Assembly (NCBI GenBank): GCA_958450365.1
Contig: CAUEEP010000743.1
Coordinates: 7,208,501-7,272,500, forward strand
From: Mesorhabditis belari
Lineage: Eukaryota > Nematoda > Chromadorea > Rhabditida > Rhabditidae
Reading direction: 5' to 3'
DNA length: 64,000 bases
In this document: one piece after another, positions 46,211-56,288 of the stretch
Layout: every line of letters starts with the position of its first letter
How positions within the stretch are numbered: position 1 is the first letter of the stretch
Notes under the pieces: generated by a model
The model's input: the letters and a program-made list of their open reading frames with translations, nothing else
Databases searched by the model: none
What the model was told of the DNA's origin: nothing
Position numbers and translations under genes: made by a program

Positions 46211-49200
46211 ATGATATTTTTCCCAATCATCCTCTCGGCATTATGTGACGGTTTGAAGAATTCGTTTTCTTTTATTCTGTTCACTCATTCAGCTGTGGTT
46301 CCACAACAAGCCATAGTGGGGACAATGATCAGTCCAGAAAGATTTGATAAAGATGTGATTCCAATGGGAATTGGAGAAACTCTTGATGTCAATATTACTT
46401 TGAATTCGTTTCGTTTACTTTCAATGGTTTCAATTCAAACATTTCAAACATATCAAACTATTTAGGATCAAAAAGAAGAGACGATTCAATTTCAGCAAGA
46501 ATTTCTTATGGTTAATTTTGTGTTATTCAGGGGGTGGGACAAATGCGACCTTTTTTTGCGCACCTGGACATTTGCGCACCTGGACGTTTGCGCACCTTTG
46601 CTGGAAAAGGCCTTAGGAAAGGTCGTAGAGCTTCGAAAATATTTCCATATAAGGGAATGCGTAGATTCAGAATTTCGACAAATCAGACCTCGCTGACACG
46701 TCAAATTTGGGCTAAAAGGCAAAAACTGTGGAAAAGCGTTAAGTTGCATAGTTTTTGCCTTCTAGCCCAAATTTGGCGTGTCAGCGAGGTCTGATTTGTC
46801 GAAATTCGGAATCTACGCATACGATTCCCTGATATGGAAACATTTCTGAAGCTCTACGACCTTTCTTAAGGCCTTTTCCAGCAAAAAAAAGGTGCGCAAA
46901 TGTCCAGGTGCGCAAAAAAAAGGTCGCATTTGTCCCACCCCCGTTATTCATTACAAAAGAACATTTTAGACATGGCATGATCACTCGCTTGGATGGAGTC
47001 GTCGGAACTTTTCAGCTTATCGTTTCGAATGGGTGAAAGTGCGACAGAAAGATATTTGGGTGCCTGATATCATTTATTACAGCACGTATAAAAGTTTTCA
47101 TTAAATCAATATTTACTTTTTTTGGTTAGAATCGATAACGAGCGAATTATCGAAACAAAAGAGGCGTACGCTGATGTGAAATATGATGGGACGACAAGGC
47201 TATCAGTGCCATCAACAGTGCTCACTTTTCTTATCAATAAACTAAACTTTTTGTTCAGGTGACTCTTCCATGCACTTTACAACTTGACAATTTTCCTTAT
47301 GATGATCAGGTAATCAAAACAAATTTTATGTTAAACAAAACAAATTCCGAATTCGATCCAATTTCTTTACACCAGATCCAGACGTCCGAACTTGGTTCAG
47401 ACGTCCGAATCTGTCCTTTGGATCGAATCCGATGCAAGCTCTATTTAAATTGATTCAAATATGGGGCTAGTACTGTACACAGTACTGGTCCATAGTACTG
47501 GCTCGTAGTACTGTACATGGTACTGGTCCGTGGAAGTCGCTGGGGAAAGTTGTCTACTGTGGCACGCAATTAGGTCAAATCGAGATCTTCCCATGTTTTG
47601 GTCAAGGTTTTCTTGAACGAATCAAAAGTTTTGTACGGTTTTGCACAAACTTTGGCTTCAATCACTGACTAGACACTGCAATCAAGTGGATTCAAGTCTG
47701 GGGACATCGGTGACCAATCATTAAAGTTGATCAGATCGGGAAAATAGTTGCCACACCAATCCTGCACTACTTTGACCTTGTGTGCCGGAGCACCATCCTG
47801 TTGATAGGTCCATTGTCTTTGACCAAAGTGATTATTGGCCCAGGGCAGAACTTCCTTTTTCAAGAGATCCAGATAATTGTTGGCATTAAACAGGAACAAA
47901 GAGTGATATGTGAATGTGATACCGCTAAAGACTATGACTAAAGTTAAGTAAAAAGTGCGTGAAACCGTCTTATGTGGATTGGATACTGCATAATCTTGAT
48001 TATTCTGATTGTTTAGCACTTGTTAAAGAGTAAGCACCTTCTCATCGGTGAAACAAATGCTGGATGAGCTTGTCCAGGGAATCAAGCTAGAAGTTGAAGT
48101 TGCTGAAGCTGAGAAGTTGCTTCCTTTTCGTTTTTGCGGCATCAATCAACCGTTTTTCTTGAAAGCTTTGAGTTTTAAGTTTTTTCTCATAATTCGAATT
48201 TCAGAAATCGCCATTTCTCGTGCCATTTGTGGATCGCTCCAGATTGCGCCTAATTCCCTCTCTTCTTCTTGACCTTCTTCTTGGCCTTCTTCTTCTTGAC
48301 CTTCTTGACCATGTTGCTAACCGTCCCAGATTTCTTTCTACCACATCCACTTCGATCTTTCTTTGTTTTTAAGCCTAAGCCTTAAATTGTTCAATAAACC
48401 AGAAGTCAAATCACTCCTAAGCGACTCCGAATCTCTCTGATGCAGTCGATGATTGCTTCGCGATAGCGCTATTCTAAAAAAAAACACAATTTGAACATTC
48501 TGACGCCCGAATCCAAAGAAATTGGATCGGATTCGGACATCCGAACCTGGTTTGGACATGACATATACATTAAAAACAATTCAGACATGCGACTTGCTTT
48601 TGGGCTCATGGATTTTTGATGAAAACCAAGTTGGTGAAAATGTTAGGAAATTCGTAAGAAGAGTTTAGCTCAAAACGACTCCAACTGAGATGACCATTGA
48701 GCCGGCTCCAAGTAATGTACCTCAGGTTTGTTATAAGTGATATACGTTTCAAAAAAAAGTTTAGCGCTCATCTATCATCTATGTGGGAAACTCGGAATGG
48801 AGCCTTACGGAGATCGAGGTCAGCAACTATACATTGGTTTGTTAAAGGGTTTTTTAGCTATAAACTTTTTATAATAGACAATAAAAAAGGATGGAAATTA
48901 TTCGCTTATTCGGTATCGCGTGAAGTTGAGACGAAAACCCGTTTACTATGTGATGGTTATTCAGGTGAAGAAATCGCTGAAAGGATTTTCAAATTGACTT
49001 TTCCAGGTTCCCACTTTGCTCATTGGTACGGTGACGATTTTGGGAATGTTTACACCATTTAGTCAACGAATGGAAAGATGGCAAAAGGTGTATTCGATGA
49101 TCTTTAATGTATTTTCGATTAGCAAGAATGAATTTTTTTTAGGTTGAACTAGGATTGAACATGCTGTTAGCGATCTCAATGATGCTGAATTTGGTCTCAA

Positions 49201-50566
49201 ATATGATGCCCAAAGCCGAGAGATTACCACTTTTAGGTAGTAAATGGAAATTGAATTTTAAGCCACTTGTAAGAAATATATGCTGATGTTTTGATCTATA
49301 TAATTTCTTCTGAGACCGTGTCTCGGTGTGGTTCAATGGTCTTCTTGAAAACGCACAATTTATCCAACTTTCCCTTATTAGGGCAACTTCGCCAAACGAC
49401 GGGAAAAAAGACAGAAGGCGGGGGGGGGGAAAACGGCAAAAAAGGGGTTAACCAACCTAGTCTTTATATACCTCCTTTCCAGGGGGGAAAAGGGGGGTTT
49501 TTTTTTTTTTTTTTTTTAGAAATTTTATTTTTTTCCTTCTTTTTTCAACTTCGCTCAAACTGGAGCAACTTGACACTATCACAATTAATTCAACACTTGC
49601 ATGTGAAAAAAAGGATGATAAAAAGCAAAAAAGGAGAACAAAAAACTCACTTAAAAGCAAAGCTTAAATAACGGGTTTTTTAAGTATACAAGCTACAACA
49701 AACGGACAGCTGAATATCGTCTAGTGACTGATTACGGTAGTTTATCCATCAACTTTGAATTTCAACTTGTGTATTGAATTTTTGACTAACTGCGGAGCAG
49801 TGGCAATTCGCCACACCACTGCACGACCAAAAATTTCAGGAAACTACATCATTGCCGAGATTTTCCTTTGCTCAGCAGCGACTGTGGTCTCGATTGGATT
49901 ACTTGAAGTGCATGCGAGAGCCGATCAAAGAAAATGGAGACCGCCCGATTGGTTGGGGAAAAAGGTTTCATAAAAACAAAAAAAATGCTATTCAGTTTAT
50001 GTCGTTGGGTACTTTTCTCATGCGGTCGACGAATTCGAAAAGGACAAAAGAGAGCAATGATGGATCCGATTGCAACGATACCCCCAAAAATGGTCTCACT
50101 AGATGATGATGTTGCTGCTGATTTACTAAAAGCTTAACGCCGTTCGATCACAACTTAAACAAGTAATACATTTCTTAAGAATCATAAGAAATAATCATTA
50201 GCTGTGATCGTTAGCTTCATTAGCTGTGATTGTTAGCTTCATTAGCTGTGATCGTTAGCTTCATTAACTGTGATCGTTAGCTTCATTAGCTGTCATCGTT
50301 AGCTTCATTAGCTGTGACCAGAGATAGAGAAATCATTGACAAAGTGGCCGCAGAAATCAGATTTCTAGACATTACATATTGTTCGATCATATATGGATCG
50401 AGATCAAGCAGAAGATGAATGGAAAGAGTTGTGGACGAGAATTTTTGATAGAATCGATCTTCTGCTTTTGATTCTATTTCAGGTATTGTATTTTTTTTTT
50501 TAAACTTTCAACCTATAATACCTACAGGCAGCCAACGCCGGAGTTGCTGTGATTTTCATGAGATGA
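46211..50566 (+). CDS. Cys-loop ligand-gated ion channel subunit
   Basis: Nicotinic-type pentameric channel subunit. Exons: 46211-46250 (signal peptide MIFFPIILSALC), 46293-46426, 46466-46510, 46970-47085, 47130-47217, 47259-47309, 48585-48653, 48669-48725, 48765-48818, 48890-48964, 49007-49087, 49143-49236, 49840 to about 49953-49964, then C-terminal exons from 49996. Landmarks: VDVNITL-like DVNITLNSFRLLSM, WHDHSLGW, DIWVPDIIYY, and the Cys-loop CTLQLDNFPYDDQTC with exactly 13 residues between cysteines. Then LRRKPVYYVMVI before TM1, VPTLLIGTVTILGMFTP, ELGLNMLLAISMMLNLVS (TM2), IIAEIFLCSAATVVSIGLL (TM3) and a final EWKELWTRIFDRIDLLLLI (TM4). The intracellular loop joins (49960-50400) keep no single frame in my model, so exons there are uncertain or the gene carries a lesion. 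The nematode lgc/acr family member is not identified. Confidence 0.88.
46530..46942. mobile_element. hAT-like MITE family B, copy 4
   Basis: Ends GGGGTGGGACAAATGCGACC and complement, flanked by GTTATTCA on both sides (46521-46528 and 46943-46950). It lies in intron 3 of the channel gene. Confidence 0.92.
47380..48560 (-). mobile_element. Tc1-like transposase remnant flanked by GACGTCCGAA motifs
   Basis: On minus, 47669-47880 encodes WTYQQDGAPAHKVKVVQDWC and SPMSPDLNPLD, the second and third Asp regions of a Tc1-like transposase. Weaker N-terminal similarity (a basic KKVKKKKAKKK stretch) lies at 48240-48320. Stops and frame changes interrupt it. GACGTCCGAA-type palindromes lie at both edges. 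It sits in intron 6 of the channel gene, between the two cysteines of the Cys-loop. Confidence 0.7.
50195..50325. repeat. 22 bp tandem repeat in a late channel intron
   Basis: About six units of CATTAGCTGTGATCGTTAGC plus two bases. Confidence 0.9.
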
Positions 50567-51230
50567 TTCTTCAAGAATAATTAATCTTTGTTTTTTTTCT
50601 TGCAGTTACGGGCAATAACTTGTGTGTATAGCTGGAGATTTCTAGAGTTAAAGTTGAAATAAAAAAAAACAACTCAATTCAATACAAAACAAAGCGTTTC
50701 TAGTGTTTTGAGACAAATCCATTCATACTTATTCGCAAATTTTGATCTTAAACCATAATATTGTATCCATCCATCTAATAATATTGTATAGATATTTCCA
50801 AAGCTCCATTTATATTCCAAAGCTCCTTGGTGAACAAGTCTTGACCACTATTTTTTGTGCATATGCTTAGAAATGACTAACAAGGGAATGGTCCGAACTG
50901 ATCAGACGATTTCACTATGCCGTTGAGAAGAAAACACCTATCGAGCATGGGGAACACGATGCCTACTCTCAATGATTCACGAGAAAAATGCTTGCCAAGT
51001 TTGGGCGCCTACTCGGGTAATCGCACCACGCGGATATATGGGCTCTTTCCTTTCCCTTCAAACGTGGCCTGATGGTGTAGAGGTAAATGTACACGCTTCT
51101 GATCTCACTTTTGCTTTCTTTGAAGCCTGGTTCCGATCTGGTTATTCCGGATCCAATACGAACTAAAATGAATAAAAAAAACAAGTTTCTACCGTTTTTA
51201 GCAAAAATTTATCAAAAAAGCAAAAATGAT
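50567..51230. pseudogene. Intergenic with bestrophin exon fragment
   Basis: 50762-50805 (TATCCATCCATCTAATAATA) copies the end of bestrophin exon 3 and its donor at 43509-43555. A degenerate tRNA-like sequence on plus lies at about 51063-51145 (GGTGTAGAGGTAAATGTAC ... GGTTCCGATC). No functional gene seen. Confidence 0.55.
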
Positions 51231-51303
51231 TGCTCCCTGAGAGGCTCGAACTCTCGACCTTCAGATTATGAGACTGACGCGCTGCCAACTGCGCCAAGGA
51301 AGC
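51231..51303 (-). tRNA. tRNA-Met (CAT), elongator type
   Basis: 73-base cloverleaf on minus. Acceptor stem GCTTCCT pairs with AGGGAGC (one G-T pair), with discriminator A. D-arm GGCGCAGTTGGCAGCGC; anticodon arm GTCAG-TCTCATAATC-TG with CAT at 51270-51268; T-arm GAGAG-TTCGAGC-CTCTC is perfect. The T-loop TTCGAGC matches the B box, and no intron is present. It is nearly the standard nematode elongator tRNA-Met. The other tRNA-like sequences in the window lack paired stems. Confidence 0.95.
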
Positions 51304-52591
51304 ACGATCTTTGGCAAGAGATTAGGCGGTTAGAGTGTAAACAGGACTGTAAACAGATAAAGCAACGAAAAACTTAAAAGGGAAGGCCACAAGGCTGAGG
51401 TGGCCAAATGACATAAGCCATATACCATACGACGCAGAATTTTATTCAATTATTTGATTCGAGGATGCAACTCACCACTTGTCAATTGCGAATTCAATTT
51501 ACAAAGTGTACGTTTTGATTGAATTCAAATTCTTTATTTCATTCTGTTCATCCTCTTTCTTTTCCTTCAGATGGTTGTCGTTTCCCCTCATTCAAATGCG
51601 CATTTCCCCGTCTTCGCTCGCTGAGCTTCGTACCCCGATTTGGAAGGCCATCAATCGACCAAGTACACAGTTAACACTCGAGGGAATCGAGTGTGAGATT
51701 TACAAGCAATTTTCGGCTACTTGTGACTAAAAACCAGGCTTGTGATTGATCAGCTTCAGGATCTTTCCTGTCCTGTACAGAATGTACAAAATTTACCGCC
51801 TATAATTAGCATGCTTGTAACTCATCAAACTCGTGCTGGGTGAGAATTCCCGGGGAAATTTCGTTGAATCTAGTCTGATCGTTTACCTGCTTTTTTTCTT
51901 TAAACTTAAATTCCTTGCATTTACAATTTAGAAAAGCTAAAAGCGGATTCGCTTCAACAAGATATTGCACTACTATTAGAGAGAATAGGGATTCTCTCTA
52001 ATAGTAGTGCACCCGGGTTAGCCAAGTTGATGACTATTTTACGGTTTCCAAGCTTTTGCAGTAGCTCAACACTCAAATCCCCGGCTAGACCTCATCGTCA
52101 GCTACATTTTCCGGCCGCACATCGATAGGTTCTGATAAGCGGTTCTCGAGATTTCGAGAAATTTAGGTGAAGCTTTGGATGCACTACTATTAGAGAAAAT
52201 ACGGTATTAAGGTCTTTTAAATGTGCTCTGTTCAATTGTTCAATAAAAAAAAAGTTCTTTTTGAGGTTATAAAAATATATTTTCACTTGCACAAAAGACT
52301 TTCTCATTGTCTCTCTTGAAATGCTTAGATAAGAATTTTCCTTGACATATGCAAATGTGGGATAGGATGAGGGGAAAAGACCGGCTCTCTGTTGATGAAC
52401 CTGATGATAATTCGTGAGATGGGGAGGATGGGGAGTGCCTTGGATCTCGCGGAGATATTCATCTTTTTCTTCTTTCTCCCTTGACCCAGTCTTCGCAGAT
52501 ATAAATACCTCAAGGATTAGCCATTTCCCCGCATTTCTCATTTCATTTCCATATCATTACTGTAGCTCTTTTCCACATAGATTGCTTTCAG
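51304..52591. other. Intergenic: gene fragments and collagen promoter
   Basis: 51828-51890 copies bestrophin exon 6, intron 5 and the exon 5 edge (41577-41640) with few changes. 51895-51965 copies the flank of the tRNA-like inverted repeat (41395-41465). 51965-52030 and 52175-52205 carry CTATTAGAGAGAAT pieces of the composite element. An ORF ending at 51730 has no family match. 52265-52340 resembles the region upstream of bestrophin. TATAAATA at 52499-52506 is a likely core promoter for the collagen. Confidence 0.6.
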
Positions 52592-54305
52592 ATGACGACT
52601 CGAGTTGCCTCCTTGGCAGCCGTTGGCCTCTCGGCTTCGGCCATTCTCTTGGCTCTCTTTGCTGTCAACCAAATCTTCAATGATATTTACGATATCCGTG
52701 CTGAGCTTGACTCGGAGATGGACGCCTTCAAGGTTATTTTTTGTTTAGAAAGAACAAATCTGTTTTCTTGAAAGTCCAGATTTTTTTCATTTAGAAAACA
52801 AAATTCTAGGTGCAAGCTGATTCGCTCTGGCGTGATTTGAGCCGTATGCCTCGTAAGAAGCGTCAAGCTTACGGAGGATATGGAGGAGCCGGAGCACCAC
52901 CACCAAGCTTCCCATCAGGCGGTGATCAAGGATACGGACCTGGAGGATCTGGTGGACCAAACTTCGGTGGACCAAATGGACCGGTGAGTTTCTGTAATCC
53001 AACATTTCTATCCGTTTTCTTTTAGGCTGGACCAGAAGGACGTGTTCCTGGACAAGTTGGAGTTCCTCCAAGCATCAACCAGTTCAATCATGTAAGGAGA
53101 GAAATCTGACAACAAAAGCTTTGTATTTTGTAGGATGGAAGCCCAGCGGCCACTCCTGAGAACCAAGGAAAGTGCAATTGTCAAGCGGACAACAAATGCC
53201 CTGCTGGACCTTCCGGACCCAAGGGAGAGAAGGTATTGTTGATTTGAAAATAGAGAATCAATCTTTATAGGGACATGATGGACCAGATGGTCTTCCTGGA
53301 ATCCCTGGAGTTGACGGACAAGATGCTGAGGATCAAAAGGCTCAGACCCAACAACTTGATGGATGCTTCACTTGCCCACAAGGACCTCAAGGACCACCTG
53401 GACCTACTGGAAAACCTGGACCACGAGGTTTGATTTGAAAATGTAAACTACAAATCTAACATTATATCGAACGTTAACCGAATGTTGCAGGAATGCGCGG
53501 AGCCCGTGGACAGGCTGCGATGCCTGGACGTGATGGACAACCAGGATTCCCCGGATCGATCGGACCAAATGGACCACCTGGACCACAAGGAGAGGAAGGA
53601 CCTCAAGGAGAGCCTGGACTCGACACCGAGCACCAGATCGGACTCCCCGGACTCAAGGGAGAGGCTGGACCCACTGGAGAACAAGGAGAACAGGGAGAGC
53701 AAGGAGACACGGTCAGTGAGCGTTTCTGTCAACGAATGACTGGCAAGACACCAAAATCGAGTCAATTCATCATTTTTACCGAGAACCAGCCATTTCTAGC
53801 TGTTTGTAGTCTCGTCATTTGGGACGGGAACCTGGAAAAATCTTAGATCTCAGTGCTGAGAAGATGATTTGGCCTGCTTTTGATGTCATTCGGAAGCCTA
53901 AAGTTGACCAAAGTTTTCAAAATATCCATTCTACGTTTTTATAAGTCAAACTATAAGGGTTTATAGTTTGACTTTGTAGTTTGTCAAGTAGGAAATTTTG
54001 ATGTGATCTTAATTTAGGGAGCTCCTGGACCACAAGGAACCCCTGGAGAGCGCGGACCTCGTGGGCCAAAGGGAGAGGATGGAGCTGCTGGACAGGTTAT
54101 TCTTTTAAAAAATGTTAACGATTTTTGCTATGAACGTATTTATCAAAGCAAATATGAAATTTTTCAGGCTGGAGAGCCTGGAGAGGAGGGAGAACCAGGA
54201 AAGGACGCCGAGTATTGTCCCTGTCCTCGTCGCGGACAAGCGAGCCCCGTACTCTCAGGATCGTACTCTCAGGGAGAGGCTGCTGGTGGATCGCAAGGAT
54301 ATTAA
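52592..54305 (+). CDS. col: Cuticle collagen (CPCP-type C-terminus)
   Basis: Eight exons in phase: 52592-52732, 52810-52983, 53026-53091, 53134-53232, 53271-53427, 53491-53711, 54018-54095 and 54168-54305. The ATG directly follows a TTTCAG acceptor, so trans-splicing is likely. The N-terminus has the anchor SLAAVGLSASAILLALFAVN and the region DIYDIRAELDSEMDAFK, then a basic furin-type site RMPRKKRQ. A long G/P/Y-rich non-collagen part follows, then the cysteine pair CNCQADNKC, Gly-X-Y blocks interrupted by CFTC, and a final DAEYCPCPRR with a short Ser/Gly tail. It is a structural protein of the cuticle, different in group from the collagen at 7534. Confidence 0.95.
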
Positions 54306-55095
54306 ACTCAATTTCTTTTTCTTTTCTATCATTAACTTCTCTTATGCTTTTAAAAAACTCTCAGTAAATATTGCAACAATCCAATTTAAAGTACAGGATT
54401 AAACATCAAGAATGAACTTCAAAAAGAGTATTATTCGTTCCTAGTTATAAACGGATGTGGACTAGAATTTGGGTTAAGTTAAAGAGAGTGGATCCCTTTT
54501 GATATCCCCGCCATCTCTAATACCCCGACAACCCAACTCAACTCCTCCAAAGTATTAGAGGGGAGTCCCTGTGAAATGACCGACCTGTACTGGAGTTGTA
54601 TAGACCCGGAAGATATGTATCTTTATTGACAGTAGTATAATAAGACGAATAGATTACAAATAAGTGTAAGGGGAAGGGGGACTCCAAATGAGAGTCTCAC
54701 TTGTCCTCTTAGGTAATTCCAAGGACCGCCCCTTCTCGGCAATAAAAGGGATAAGCACAGGGGAGGAAACATTTGCATAAGAATAGACAAATCATTCAAT
54801 AATAACAATAGTAACTAAAATATCAGTTTGGCTCGGAGCTGACAGTATCCATCAAATGGTTTTGAAATATAATTTCTTGTGAAATATGGCCTAGTTTGAT
54901 CAAAAATTTAAATAGAACTAGTGGAAATTCGAGGTTAGATGTCTGTGAAATGAAAAAAGTCCTGTTAGAGCAAGTGTTATTTTTTTTTGTAAGCAAATGT
55001 GAAAAGAAAAATGATACAATTCGGTTAGCTAGGCGACAAAAAAAACATAACAAAATTTGCATTTATAAAAACTTAATGAAAGCAAATTTGCATTT

Positions 55096-55602
55096 ATGAC
55101 ATTCTTAATGAACAATTTTTCGGTGCCGCATTTTTTACTCACACCTTCAGATCACCGAAAATCGAGTGATTCTCTTTCTTCAACAGCAAAGCATTCTTCC
55201 CACCACCAAAACCTGCCCCAACCGTCACCCTACAAAGCTTTATCTCTTGAAGAACAACTTCTGACCTTGAAGTTATACCGTGAAGTCTTGTCAAAAAAAG
55301 GTCAGCACTACGAAACGGTAGCTGATTTGAGAACTCTTGCCTCCCTTTTGTCAAAGCTATGGAATTAATCTACTTATGAAGTCACCGAATGTCGTCAATT
55401 GAGTGATGCGAACGAGGGGTTGATTATTCAACGACAGTTGACTAGAACGCTTACATGAGAGCAATTTGCCAAAACAAGCCCACCACAAAGCTTATTGGAG
55501 GCCCAGTTCTCATTGTCAAAATTAACGAGTCGTTGTTTTCGAAACGATAGAATGCTAGTCGAGTTTTACCTCAACAATGGATTTTTGGTGGATTATGCTG
55601 AC
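55096..55602 (+). pseudogene. Open frame with two in-frame stops, unknown family
   Basis: One frame runs from 55096 into the microsatellite and is broken only by TAA (55366) and TGA (55456). Before the first stop it reads Ser/His-rich, then LSLEEQLLTLKLYREVLSKK, a helix-like block. After it come TECRQLSDANEGLIIQRQL and MLVEFYLNNGFLVDYAD. Two stops with no frameshift in about 170 codons suggests a recently dead gene or an exon-derived fragment. No family recognised. Confidence 0.4.
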
Positions 55603-55730
55603 AGACAGAAAGACAGACAGACAGACAGGCAGACAGACAGACAGACACACAGACAGACAGACAGACAGAAAGACAGACAGGCAGACAGGCAGGCAGATAG
55701 GCAGACAGACAGACAGACAGACAGACACAA
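55603..55730. repeat. ACAG microsatellite
   Basis: About 32 ACAG units with scattered GCAG and AAAG variants. Confidence 0.97.
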
Positions 55731-56288
55731 GAGTCCTTTCTTCTTCAAGTACTCAAAAATTTAAATGTAAATTTTGAAAGCTATATGCTAATTAGTTTTT
55801 AGATTCAAATTCTTTAGCCACACGGTTGTCTGGCTAACCGAAATGTATCAGAAAATAAAGACAATAGAGTTATCTTGTTTAGCAATTGATCAAAACAAAC
55901 TTTAGCTAGATCTTTAAAAAAAAACAGTTTCTTACCTAGATTTTTGTTTTCAAATTTTCACAACTGGGTACTGTAACCTTTTTGACGCATATTTGTAAGC
56001 CTTTATTATCGAAATTTAAACTTGATCCGCGAAATATTTAAAATGGCAGTATCACAGAAAAAAAAGCCGACACTATGTTTTTTCTCAAATCAAATTTCTA
56101 GCTTCTGCATGTGAAAACTCTTGATGAATACAAAAGAAAAATACAAAAGATACAAAAAAGTATACAAAACAATAAATAGCACCAAAGTTATCAGGGGAAA
56201 TCTAGGAAAAGGAAAAGTTTAATTCAATAAAGTTGGGTAAATAAGTGTAATCTTTATAATCTTTATAGATTTTAAAAGCCAGTATAGC

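Larger units (their letters stand above)
54306..56288. other. Intergenic with broken ORF and microsatellite
   Basis: Contains a pseudogene candidate (55096-55602) and an ACAG microsatellite (55603-55730), given separately. 54480-54800 is somewhat GC-richer, with no motif I can name. 55740-56288 is AT-rich 3' flank of the minus-strand PTB gene. Confidence 0.5.

Noticed and set aside
49291..49671. 126-codon ORF with poly-F and poly-G
   Set aside because: It lies in a channel-gene intron and derives from homopolymer runs (T-run at 49497-49520).
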